Source: Monomorium pharaonis (taxonomy: Eukaryota; Arthropoda; Insecta; Hymenoptera; Formicidae). Taken from it: DNA of 64,000 nt. Numbering within the stretch: the stretch's first letter is position 1; every line of letters begins with the position of its first letter. The translations under genes and the position numbers were made by a program. The DNA is taken from positions 38,859,132 through 38,923,131 of the forward strand of contig NC_050467.1 in the NCBI RefSeq assembly GCF_013373865.1, written 5' to 3'. Of this stretch, positions 1 through 12,579 are shown piece after piece. The notes under the pieces were generated by a model. It ran no database searches. It was given only the letters and a program-made list of their open reading frames with translations, and had not been told where the DNA came from.

Positions 1-1646
1 GAGTTACTCCCGCGATGGTGCAGTGCCGCGATGCCGTGGCAAACATAATAGAATTTTTGATTTCCGAAACGAGAGGGAGGGATTTTGTCAGAGCGCTTTG
101 TCAGAGATTCCGAAGTTTTTCCAGTTAGTCAAGTGCATAGAGTTCGCAAAGAACTATTCGACATAGAATGCAATGCTGTACAAGTAGAGAAAAGTTGCTA
201 AATACAGTAACTTACATAGTGTGCTGAAAAAAATTATCTTTGTATTGAAATAAAATAAAATATTTGTACAGATTTGATTGGTATTACAAAGGTTTTATTT
301 GTAAAAAGTAAATATTATTAAGAAAACAAAACGCATGAAATTGATATTATTGTTGCAATTATTAAACATTCAGTTAATTTTTTCAACCAAATTATTATTC
401 AGCGTATCAAATTTTTGTTCCAACAATAAAATTCCTCTTTTATCAATATTTTATATTTTAAATTAATGTAAGCAACGTTTAAAGATAATAAAAATATGAA
501 ATGAAAGAGAAACAAAACAGATAAAAATTTAACAAATTATATCTCGTTTAGTGAATGCTAATATTTTCAAAAATTAAATAAAACTGATTTAATTTTTTAT
601 CAATTTATATAGTTAACAATGTGATCAATTTTACATTAAATTTTTATATTTTTATAAAAGCAAGTTTAATGTAGAATATTTAACATTTATTATATAAATA
701 AATCTTTCGTAACATATTACAAAGTCTTATAATAAGTTAATTTGTTGATTTATTAATTAAACGTTAAATATTGTAGTGGTGGTATCTGCATCAAACTATA
801 ATGTCCAACTTTTCTTTGCTTACAGTATGAAAAATGGAAAATGACTAAAAAACAACTTAAATGGCATGCATTTGACAACTCTCTTCTAATTATTTTATTC
901 TAGACACATAGAATTGCAATAGCTTCTAATGCATTCTTTTATTCGTTTAATTCAAAAGTAATGCGCATAACACAACACAAATATCTATAAGTAATGGATG
1001 AGGGTGACATTATTGCGAAGAGGCTGGTCCGATGTCAATTAATGTGCGAAATTGCACTACGCCATTCCGGTGTGGAATTTCATTAGACTTCCAGCTAGCT
1101 ATGCGTAATATTGGCACGGAAGACATATCGGAGAAATCATTTAGATGTCTTCTGATTCTAAAGACGTTTTCAAATGGAAATTATTTTTCGTTGATTAATT
1201 TGAGAACGCTATAAATAACCTTTGTTTGTGGAAAATCACATAAAAGTCCGGGAGAATTCTGTTTTCTCAAAGTTGCTTTTTTATCGACACATCATGAATA
1301 CGCGTGTTCAATAGAAAGAAAAAAAATATCTAAGAAAAAGTAGCGAATCTATTTCACAACCATTGTTCCCACGGTTTCTCAAAATACAGTTCCGATAAAG
1401 TTCCTCTAGAGCAACAACATCGAGGATCGATATGTTCTTACCAGTGACGATCTAATTTCGCCTTTGCTGCGACCGTTTTCGAATTCGAGCCTCGCGGATA
1501 TTATGGTAATCCTTGCATCGGGATATTGTCTGACGTTCGATCGCAGGGCATCGGAACACGTTTGGACGTTTCTGTTCGCGTGTGCGAGTGTCTACAAATA
1601 AGCTCACCGCGATATTGAGATCGACCATGTACACCGGTAATGCACC

Positions 1647-1740
1647 GCCGTCGTCGTCGTCGTCGCCCTTCTCCTCATCGTCATCGTCGTCGTCTTCGTC
1701 ATTGTCGCTCACGTTATCGTCCTCGTCGTCGTCCTCGCTC
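1647..1740. repeat. TCG-type trinucleotide microsatellite
   Basis: Imperfect (TCG)n with TCC/TCA interruptions. It creates the Ser-rich and Asp/Glu-rich frames seen on the two strands here, neither of which is a credible gene. Confidence 0.9.
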
Positions 1741-3571
1741 GCAGCGACGTTCGAAGCGACCAACATCGTCCACAGCTTCTCGCTATTTCCTGCAGTCCGC
1801 TACTATCGTACTGACAGTAAAATGCAAATAGTCTGGTGCAAATGTGCCGGAATAGGTTGCAGAGCGCGTCGGCTGTTTACGAAACCGCGGCGAACTTACG
1901 TTCGGTTCTCTCTGGCTGGAAAATAACATCACCGACGACGGCAGGCTGATGGCCCACGTTTTACACACCGCGCGAACTTTTCTATGTGGCCTGGCGAATT
2001 TTATCCAGCTGTTAAGGACACCCCCGAAATCGCGAGAGACGTGAGTGGTGCTTGGCGAAATTTCAAGCGGCAGTCTCGCCGCGCCGCCAACCTCCTGCGG
2101 CTTCCCGAACGCGGTCGATGGCGAAGCGCTGCGCAAAGTAAATCACGATTTCCGGCTATCAGACTATACAGATTAATGTCACATAACGTATTCCTGCTCT
2201 CTCGCAGTTCTCACAAACGTGTTGCGAAACTTCGATGACGAAACTTTATGCGAACGACCATCCATAATCTGCAGTTACGACTCGTGCATTCCGTTGGCGC
2301 GCTGTGAAATAACGGTAGCGGTGTCCAACAATTGTGACATTCGTTCGTTTGCTTGCAACGAACAAGATATCATCATCGAAGTATTACCGCGCGTTTTTTG
2401 CGAAGAAAGTAGGAAATAACGCGCGCCGAACGGATAAAAAACAATATGTAGATGCACCAATTGCGTTGCGTTTCTACACTCGGGTTCTTTGTTTTTTATT
2501 CTAGCCAAACGCGGCGCGGCCGTTTGGATTTAACCTAGTTTTACGAGGAAAAGGGCAGTGCCCAGAGAGTCACCAGGGAATACTCGGCGAGGTAGAATAT
2601 AGTTATGATAAAAGACACCACGGAAGAATGGAGTGGTTATAAAATAATTTCATTTCTCTCGCGTAACTTCGAACATTTATACGGCTACTGGAGTGTGCAC
2701 ATCGAGGATGCTCTAGATAAATGCGATAATCTATTTATTTAATCTATTCGAAATGACCTTTTCCAAATAAAAAATATTTAACTACTATGTTTCAGAGTGT
2801 TCAGAGATTATCATTAAAAAAAGATATTATGTACAAATATGTACAATATTCTGTTATTAAATACAATATTGTAATAACGTTAACAGCAAGTCTAAAGTTA
2901 AATCATTATTTAAATACAATTTAATTAAAATTAATTCAAGAAAAATGTATTATATGTCATTATGTACTATCGTACATTATTGTCTTGTCGTTGTCTGCAC
3001 AGTATAAATGTACTTCTGTCTGTTATTAAAAAATGTAACATAATTAATCAGAAGCATTTTGTATATTTCATTAAGCCGAATGAGAAACAGCAAGAGAAAA
3101 AATTTGACACATTTTCAGAGACAGACACGGCGGTTCGGTCTTAATAAAAGATTTTTATAACTTCATAGTGTTAACAATAACATATGTACATGGAGGAAAT
3201 CGTGTAATGTAGAAATCGCACAAGTTTTATCCAGCGCATTTTTTTAAAACTTATGACAAACATAAAGAAAAGTAACTTGATATTTTGCGAGGCCACAATG
3301 CCGTCGGGCAGACTGTCTCGAAAGAGTTAACTCGCGGTTTTGAAAGTTTCCCTCACGTCATGGTCGGGTGTAATGCGGAACGAGAACGGACAAAAAGGAA
3401 AAAGAAGGCGTCGATATCGATGGAAAAGCGATGAAGTACGCGAAGACATAAGAAAGAGAATATACGGTGTCGAGCGTGTGGAAAATCGTTGGGTGTTCTT
3501 GTGCGCTGATCGATATTTGCTTCACGTTTCGTTCTTTGGTACATGGTCTTTATCGGTACCATTATCCATTG

Positions 3572-3620
3572 CATATATATGTGTATGTATGTGTGTGCGC
3601 GTGCGTGCGTGTGTGTATAT
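3572..3620. repeat. TG/TATG microsatellite
   Basis: Mixed ATATGTGTATGTATGTGTG and GCGTGCGTGTGTG units. Confidence 0.85.
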
Positions 3621-6175
3621 TTTCCTCTCAAAATGGTATATTGCTATATTGATTACACTTGTCACAAATTTACAACTTACGTATAATGAATAAAAAGCGT
3701 TTAAGATATAATACTTTTAAACTATAGCTTCCATAATTCATACAACATAAATGTAAGATAACAAGGAGATATTATTCCCTCAAATCGATTTTTATCGTAA
3801 ATTTTTACTAGCAATAACAAATTTATTTGTAAATGTATTATTACTATTTTACAAGAATTAAATTTAACGTATATTTCATAAGTTAGTTCAAATTTTGTTT
3901 TTTGCGTTTATATAATCGCATGATCCGCATAAAGAGCTTTAAAATACTAGAAAAATTAATTTTTAGAAAAATGTCAGCGACACGTTGTTAATAACGTTTG
4001 TGTTGATTATGCCAAAGTTAATACAGCGCGTTTCCACACGTAGTTCACGTAGTCGTATTGGGTTAAGTTATTTTTGCGGGACAAAAAGGCATGTGTGATG
4101 GATGAAGTGCGGGAGCGTCCTTACGTTGCAAAATTCATTTTATCCTCGCGTCTCGACTCGGCAGTGGGCGAGCCGCAATAGTGTAAAACATTATTCTACA
4201 TTACACTTCACAAGGTGGAGAGCGCTTGGTGAATTATTCCGGCGGCTTCTTCTTGCCGGGTTTGGAGGCTGTGCGAGTTAGTAGCGAAAGGGCGCTCCAA
4301 CACACGTGGAATTGCAGTCGGTATTGCCGCACGAGTGCATTATCCGCTTGAATTATCGCATGTTTAATGACCGGAGTTTCGGATAAAACAAGATTTCAGA
4401 CAATTTCTCGCGGCGCAAACAAGCTTGTCGTGTTTCCGAACTAACAATCTGTCGCACGTTGACTTTTACCATTGTCAACGCAGCGAGATGAATTTCTAAA
4501 CATGGTGCGATTTATCAAACAACGGCGCAAGGGAAATATTTGCCTGCCTAATACAACGCTATTATACCTCGTTTGCAATGTAATAATATCGCGGGATAGC
4601 ATGCAATTTATTTATTGCTTAAGCTCACACAAAGCTTTTTACTTGCAATTTTAAGCTCGTGACAGCAAACAATATTATACTAATACTTTTCTTTTCAAGT
4701 CCACCGTCGCGTGTTATTTCAACGTGAAGCTCCATGACGCGATGTTACATCGAAAACTCTTTTGAGTCAGATAAACACGTTAAAGATAGGTAAGACTTTA
4801 TGAAAATGTGAACGACGTGTGTGTGTGTTTCTAAAACACGGAATGCGACGGATGATAGCCAAAAGCCGAGAGTACGAGATCGAAGAAAGAGCTATATCCG
4901 CCTTTAAAAGAGAAAAAGAGAGCTTGTTGTTCGAAGATTATTGACCCAAAGCTCATTCAATGTGTCTGAAACGGGAGGTACGGCTTTTTGTGCGCCATAA
5001 AGCGCCGCGAGTAATCTAGAAAAGGGTCGCGCCTGATTGAATCAAACCAACGGTGAAGGTGACGTTGCCAAGACGGCCTCTGAAGACAGAGGGTTTGATA
5101 TTAATATGAAATTGCTCCCGGTCCCTTTTGCGTCTTGGGGATACCTCGTGCGCAAAATTACCTAAAGTTAGGGTGGTAATCAGGTATTTTCTCTGCCGCT
5201 GCTCCACCCGGGTCAGAAAAAAATTTATAGGATATGATGACGTGCTCAAATTCGCTTCATAGAATTTGAATGAACATCCGCTATCTAATCTACATAAGAA
5301 GTACATGTTTTTTGTAAACTTTAGAAGATATTACGGAAAAAATAGATGGTTTTTACTTATTAGCAATTTACGTGATATATATACACGAATTAAGATCATA
5401 AATATTATTTTACAAAAGAATTAAATGAACATATCGATAATTAAACTCGCTCTTACATTACAATTATAATCGTTGTTTGAACTTTTGCATTTATAAACGC
5501 GTCAAAGAGCCACGATCAAGTTCCGGAGTTTTTCAAGACATCAAATGAATCTATTTCCGAGAAATAAAACGGGTGCCCTCTCATTAAGAACTTTTTTTAT
5601 CTTTTCCATTATTGAACAAAGAGAGGTGCCCGGCGATCTTTATAATACTTCTTTGATACTTACGGATCGATTGACCGAACCGAGCTTGACATTCTCCCTT
5701 TTTCTAGAAAATTTTTAAGAATTTTTTGCTTCACAGCGACGTCTCTCGTCTTTTGCCAAGTTGTATTCAGATCTCATCTACCGACGTACTTTTATTTCTT
5801 AAACATCTTGGTTCTTTTCAACGATACACGGCAAAAAAGTGAATAACTAAAAATTAAGAAAATTTTAATAATTAAATCTTTTTAAACAAGTGTTTCATTC
5901 TTTTAACATGCAAAGACACTTTAAATATAAAATATGAAAAAATATGTGTCTTTATATTTATAGTATAAAATATTTAAAATATCCAAAACTCATTAAAGGA
6001 GAACACTTGGTTGTGTTCCCTTGTAAATAATTTATCGAAAAGCTTTTTTATATAACTGCTATTTCATGTTATTAAATGTAGATTTATCGCATATATCGGA
6101 TCATGCAAAAAATTTCGTTTCGCGCGCTAAATAAAAGTTAATTCCGCTGTCGTTTCAATTGCCATTTTTCTACTT

Positions 6176-6310
6176 TATGTAATATTACGACAGCTTACAG
6201 TAAGAATAAATGGGAAGTCGATGCTGCCGAGTCAACTTAAAAAGCATTTCGAGACGTTAGCTGTGAAATGTAGTCATTTTTCCGTCGAGAGGGATGATTT
6301 CCTATATCGT
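6176..6310 (+). pseudogene. Decayed BED-finger fragment of a hAT-type transposase
   Basis: The reading frame gives NGKSMLPSQLKKHFET followed by CSHFSVERDDF. This closely follows the second half of the BED zinc finger in hAT-derived proteins, of the general form N-x-S-M-x-P-S-x-L-x-x-H-F-x-T-...-H-...-F. The expected Cys pair upstream seems lost (YVIL in place of C-x-x-C), a TAA breaks the frame about 20 codons upstream, and the sequence after the motif is unrelated. The family resemblance is from memory and over a short stretch. Confidence 0.4.
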
Positions 6311-9300
6311 TACGTTCACCGATTCGGCCGAGTGTCGACGATTAATTTGATAGAAGGATCGAGACTGGAGGGTAAAGTAAAAAATATACGTTTCTACTCT
6401 CGTAAAAGGGGGATATAAGATGGAGAAGTAGCAGCATCCTTTTGTGACTTTCCCATCGTATCACGGTGATGTTACTACAAACTTCTTGGAGGATGGCTAC
6501 GGCAGAAATCCTTTCCATATCACTTCTTCACACGGAAGAAAATTTAATTTTGTTCATTGATATTGTCACAAGTACTTTTTTTTACGTGATCAAAACAAAT
6601 GGTTGCTTTCACCCTTAACAAAAATATGTTATAGAGAATATCTCACTTTGTCGCGTATTCATATTAGAAATATATAAAACAATCTGTATGTAAATATCAT
6701 TTTTAAATATATTATATTATATTTGTATGTAGAGAAAAGACAGCGAGACAGGCAGACAAAAAAGTATAAAGTAGTTTAATGTAACGTTATATCTTCTTTT
6801 TAAAGCGAAAAAACGTTTTTCATAAAAGTTTTAGTAAAGTGTTCCCCAAGAGTTGCATATTCATAGAAAAGATTGGATCGCAGTCCCGAGATGATTTTGT
6901 CTGCGTTCTCGTTGGCACAGTTCCAATATTAATCTTACAAAAGCCGAGGAAACATGATGGAAAATTAATGTCTTTTTCGAAATACGTATTAATGTATGAG
7001 GATGCTGGTGGTCTTCCTTAAATTTTGAATTTTTCCAAAAGAAAGTAATATACGCGTCAAGAAAAATTCATTTTCCTTCTTTATGATTTATCCACGCCAA
7101 TATTATCGAAATATGCTTCAAGAGACACTTGTATGCCGCAATATTCGCTATTAGAATCTCCACAAATTACATATTACACATAACATAGACAAGCGTTATG
7201 TACATATTTGCGTATCACATCCATATTGTACGGCGTACATATTGCCACTTTCCAACTGTTGAGTTAATGATCGTAATTAACATCGATACTACAAAAGCGA
7301 GAATATTCTGTCGCCGATCGGAATAAAGCAGCGACATGAAGATACAACGGAAAAAGGGTCCCTGTAGAGATTTTTTTTTCGCTGTGTTCCGAGAGAGATA
7401 TGCGGCAGTAGCATTTTTGTCGTTCGTCCCGATGACCAGCGTCGATACATCCATACGTGGCATGGTATAGCCGTTATAACGAGCTCGGTCCGGAGCGAAA
7501 CTCTCGTGCACTTGTCCAATGAATTCGTTTAATGGAGGCATTAGAGCATACCTTTCAGAACACGTTTTCCGGAGGAACGCCGTTACCACCGCGTCAGTTT
7601 TATGCCGCGCCGCAACAATGCACCTGCACGGAGAAGAGAACTCATCTATGCTAACGACATTTTACGTACACGGAAAACAGAATTGCTTTAACGTGAAGAT
7701 CCCCACCGAGTTCCGAAATCAATGTTGTTTTTAATCACGATCCTCCCTCTGTACATTCGCGCGAAGTAAGATCTTTTCTTCTTCGAGTTCCTTTCTTTCC
7801 ATTGTTTAGTTTCCTGGGAGATTTCTGAAGATATTTTTATCAAGGATGTTTCACGCGAATGGATCATTGAGACTTCGCGTCTCTAGTAAAAAGTAAACGA
7901 TTATTTTCTTCTATTATGTAGAATATACACATAATTCGTATAACACGGTGGCGCACTCTCGTTATACACAAATTCGATCTAAATGTTGGTATACGGAATA
8001 TATTCATCTCTTAGTAAAAATACAATCTCGAAAGAGAGAAAGATTATTAAACAATATAGTTAGAAACCTTAATATCTTTTATTTTATAAATATCTCGTAC
8101 ATGAATGCATCGACAGTTTGAAAACATTCAAAAGAAAAATTGCTGCAAAGTTTTAATTAATATTCATATTCCCTTAAACGTTGCCCTTTCTTTTGCGCTC
8201 AATAAGATGAAAAATTGCAATATAAATGATATAGATTTTTTCTTTTTCTCCCGAGAAAATCGACAGAATAAAAACGAATTATTGTAATACGTATCAGAGT
8301 AGTAATAGCGACTACGATCTCTGTCGTATCTTCGAATTGAAAATGCGATGCACGCGCATTTAGCTTTTCTCTGTTAAATTAAGAAATAAATCTACTTCCA
8401 CTGAAAGAGTATTTCTCGCGATAGTAGCGTTCGGTGGAAATTACCCTCTCTAACAGAATCCCCCGTTTTTTTTTTTTTTCGAGATATCCGGCATGTACCT
8501 TGAAATACCCAACTCATCATTGTCAGCGCGCGGTGCATGTTAGCCGGCGAACTCATCGATAGAACGAAGCATATTCGTCTTGCTCATCGATCTATTTTCA
8601 TTTCGAACACCGCCCCTTCGAATCAACGGAATAGCTTACCCTGTGCCAAAAAAAGAAGACGCAATCCATTTTCATTTTCCCCACAACTTCCAACTCTCGC
8701 GGCACAACGACGATGCAGCCGGAATGGAGATAAAAAAGAGAGTAATAATTGCCATGCTGCTTTTCCGCACGCGTGTACGAACGAAATATGTATCTTGTGT
8801 CGATTAATAAAGTTTCATACAGATTACCGTTTTTACGATTCCGCTGTTTGAATTATTTAATTCAACGAATTCTATATTCTATTTATTACACGTTTTTAAA
8901 ATAAATGTTTGACATCCTACAATAAGAAAATCGACGCATAATACCAGAAATAATACAATAGAAATCGCTAAAAGGATAATTTTTTATTGCGAGAATATTG
9001 TGGTGCGAATTATAATTTTTAATTCCTAATTGTTTTTTCTACAATTATTTTGAATGAATAAATAATGCGAATAAATAATGAGATATGGGTAAACATGATA
9101 ATTAGTTGCAAGATTTATGTTTTATAAAATAATAATGTTACGAGATACATGAAATAGCTCTCTCCATACGAACAGTAACAGAGGGACTTTGTACAAATAA
9201 TAGCGTGTACATCGTAATAACAAACCCCAACGCACCAACCGAATATTGTTTCCCCGAAATATTTAACGCACTGCAAAGTAAACGACAAATTTCTATTTCA

Positions 9301-11717
9301 TGAACTTTAAATTAATAGTTAACGATTCATATACAGCTCTTCGTTGCTAATTAAACCGAAAGCTAGAATTATAATAATCACACACGCGGAATGAGTGATT
9401 GCGTTTCCATCTTTTATCCAGCTTTCTATTAAAATATAATCATATATAAAATGTAAAAAAATATAAAAATTAATAATAAAACTCGAATAAAAATCATAAT
9501 TGTTATAATTTTTAAATTGTCAATTTTATTTAAATAACGCACTATATTTTCTTCCACAATAATTGCAAGAAATCGGATTTTCAACGGATGGAGTGATTTG
9601 ATTGTCTAGACTGTCTAGATGTTTTCAGACTGCAAATTATACAACATAATCTTGTCATCTCGATATAACAACGACAGTGTTCGTTTTCAAAATAATAAAA
9701 GGGGAGAAGATTTCGTGGCTGTAATCATGGTTCGTATAGTAAAGTTGCCATCGTCAAAGAAATAGGACACTAAATAACAGCGGCAAATGGCTCAAGGTAA
9801 AACTGGAAACGTCGCGCTTAAGACTCTCAAAGAAGCCTCCGATTTAATTAGACAGAATAGCATGCAGGGACAGACAAGAAAGGGATGGTAAGAGAAAAGG
9901 TGAATGCGACAGGGGACAAGTTTCCTTCGCGATTTCCTCATCAGAAAGGTAAATGAATGGAGTGGTTCTTCTCGTCGGACGCAACAATGTGCACCTGCAT
10001 TTCCCTTTTACTGTCTCTCTAATAGATATTGTCAGCGTTTCTCTGCACCATAACATAACACAAAGTACTAATTAAGCACGTCGGTGTCTGCCGTACGCTG
10101 CATAGCTGAATAATTATTTCATTACCTTTTTGATTTGACGCTTTGATTTTTATCGAAAATAATGCGAGACACCTAATTGTAAACTGGCTGCTCGTTTACG
10201 TGTACGTACATTTACGTGTCCAATAAATATTATTTCTATACATAATATGATTACATAATTACTGTATAATATTTTAACAACAAATTCTGCAATTCTGCAA
10301 TTAAAATAAAAAAATCGCAACACGAGAATATCAAAGTTTCAATAATTTCTGCATTACAAATATGATATTTTGCCCATCCTGTTATCCGTTATTGATTTTA
10401 GCAAATAACTAATATTACAGCAAATAATATCACAAAGCCGGTTAATTATAAATTTTGTACTGTTACGCGCAAGCTTCTGTTTCTAAAGAAAAGTCACAAA
10501 TAAACGGAATTAATTGTTCTTCATCTTAGATGACGTTAACGAGTCAATAAAACAAAGTGCGATGGCTCATTCAACAAAGTTAATTATAACCTCGACATTT
10601 CTCGTATTATGATTGCCAGTTTCAATTAATTGGCAGACTACGCTATTACAACAGTCGCGGAATATTACGTACGGAAATATTCATTGTGGACAACTGGAAA
10701 CAAATCCACATATTTTGTTACGCGAATACGTGGAGTCCATTATATAAATTACACATTCATTTTACAAGTACGTTACTTACTTACGCGAGACGCAGACACT
10801 CGGTATTTTTCTCTTCGTCATCTACACAAGGCATCCTCGTAGTATTGATGCGATCAAGTTTCATTGTTCGCGTAATGGGGTTCAAGACACTGATTCATTA
10901 CGTTTATTTCTGCGCGTTAAATATTTGGAGGAAGCAAGCGTGCGATCAGCGTGCGATTTTGGCGGAATGTACAGCGCGCCATTATTTTCAAGATCTCACG
11001 TCAACGTCCGGGTGAACGAGCCCTGGACGAATCCGAGTGAACCGCTTATCACTTCTTGAGGTGCCGTCGCGGCGAGATCGAACACTGGAATTATTATATG
11101 GTATTCCTCAGCCACGCGATGATTGTCTCGCAAACGTCGCAGCGAAAATTGTCCGGCAATGTTCACATCATTTCGGCGCGCGGGACGAAGCAGTGCTGCC
11201 ATTCGCGTATATATATAAATATAATAATTAAATTTTAATAGTAAAAAAAAAACATTTGAAAGAATAATAAGTTTTCCTGCAAGTATCTAGGTATAGAGAC
11301 ATGTTCGATTACTGGGGCATTTACCTTACTATCAAACGTTCAAACGCTGGAATTATTAGGTATTATTAATTTACGCGATTAATTATACCGCATAATTCGC
11401 AAGCAATTATCCCGTATAAGTAATATCAAATTAATAGCTTACTCGCCGTGATAATATTCTCTCTTGTGCCACTTCGATACTCCAACAATTCGATTTCCTT
11501 ATCATTACTGTGATTGGAAGATATTGTGCTCAAAACCTTAGTATTTCAGTTTAATTAATTTATTACTATTTTCATAGATAGAGTCTCGGAATAATACACG
11601 TGTCGTCGGATGAAACAGTGAAAAGTCATGATGTATTAATAATATTGCTTATTAAATTTCGCACATACCTTGCGTTTAAAGGAGTATTTCGCGATTATAA
11701 TTAATCGTATTTTCATA
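6311..11717. other. No gene recognised
   Basis: AT-rich sequence with a few patches of more balanced composition (7200-7760, 8540-8850, 10940-11200). The 124-codon minus frame at 7215-7589 resembles no known family. Confidence 0.5.
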
Positions 11718-12068
11718 GCTATTGTATGACTGCAATCAGGGAATGTAAGGAGAAACCTGGGAAGCATCGAGCGAAACAAGGTGCGTAATTTTATTTCTTA
11801 TATATAATATTATTTAAGTATATTATTTGTGTTTGTGATGTACTGCTTGTTCATTTTGATTGCCTATATAATTTATAAATAATTAAAAAAAAAAGCCTAT
11901 TTATTTACATAGCATTAAAAAAAAATAGTTTAAGAAAAGTTTTTCAATTAATCATACGTAATAATCTTTTTGAAATATTGACTTTTTTAGTCATTATTAA
12001 TAATTGAATATTATATTTTCGTCTGTTGCAGTTCAACGTAGTTTGCAATGTAATTTTTAACTCTGCTG
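11718..12068 (+). ncRNA. Candidate two-exon module, copy 1
   Basis: A short exon-like block (about 11718-11780, with TATGACTGCAATCAGGGAAT) ends at donor GTGCGT (11781). A 251-base AT-rich segment follows and ends at acceptor GTCTGTTGCAG (12031). A second block, TTCAACGTAGTTTGCAATG...AACTCTGCTG (12032-12068), comes next. The same order recurs in copy 2 at 12170-12550. The exon-like blocks are recognisably conserved while the intron-like middle has drifted apart. A tiny frame starts at ATG 11726 and, if spliced, encodes 27 residues. No protein family is recognised; it could be a non-coding transcript or simply an old tandem duplication. Confidence 0.3.
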
Positions 12069-12139
12069 ATTAATGTCGGGAGTGTCGTTTAAAATGTTGC
12101 GGAATTAACATCGGAAGTGCCGATCAAAATATTATGCGA
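12069..12139 (+). repeat. Two tandem copies of a 35-bp unit
   Basis: ATTAATGTCGGGAGTGTCG... (12069-12103) is followed directly by ATTAACATCGGAAGTGCCG... (12104-12139). The consensus is ATTAAYRTCGGRAGTGYCG, then AAAATRTT. The repeat sits between the two copies of the intron-bearing module. Confidence 0.6.
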
Positions 12140-12169
12140 TTCTAATTGTACTTTTCTGATCGTACTTTT

Positions 12170-12550
12170 GCGAGTGTTGTTATATGACTATAATCAAGGA
12201 ATATAATTTGAGAAGAGGAGGCCTTGGGAGGCATCAGGCAACAAAGGAGCAACTATAAGGTGGTGATTTTATTTATATGTATATATTATATACATTATTA
12301 ATTTGCGATATATTTATGTGTTTGAATTATCTATTTAATTAATTTAAGAAAAAGATTTATTTTCTGTATGGAATTTTAAAAAGTACAGATTTTTTAATTA
12401 CATATAGTTATCTTTAAAAAAAATAGATCTTGTACAAAAAAACAAAAAAATTTTGCTTTCGCAGCAACAATTATTTTTTGAAATATTAGAATAATTTGAA
12501 TATTTTTCTGTTATAGTTCAACGTGTAGTTTTACAACGTAATTTGCAACT
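12170..12550 (+). ncRNA. Candidate two-exon module, copy 2
   Basis: Second copy of the module. The block with TATATGACTATAATCAAGGAAT is followed by a candidate donor GTGGTG (12260), a 257-base AT-rich segment and acceptor TTTCTGTTATAG (12516). Then comes TTCAACGTG...TTTGCAACTCTGCTG. A further consensus donor GTGAGT lies downstream at about 12572. The intron-like length is close to that of copy 1 (251 bases). A 24-codon frame starts at ATG 12184 and does not keep the reading frame of copy 1. Confidence 0.3.
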
Positions 12551-12579
12551 CTGCTGCTGCGCGTCGTAATGGTGAGTCA

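Larger units (their letters stand above)
1..6175. other. No gene recognised
   Basis: AT-rich sequence with two microsatellites and a moderately GC-rich stretch at about 1450-2560. The open frame at 5016-5306 on the minus strand (96 codons) matches nothing recognised. Confidence 0.5.

Noticed and set aside
1452..1766. Acidic 104-codon frame on the minus strand
   Set aside because: It is the translation of a TCG microsatellite.
6535..6560. ACACGGAAGAAAATTT, resembling the end of the CACGGA MITE
   Set aside because: No matching inverted end was found nearby.
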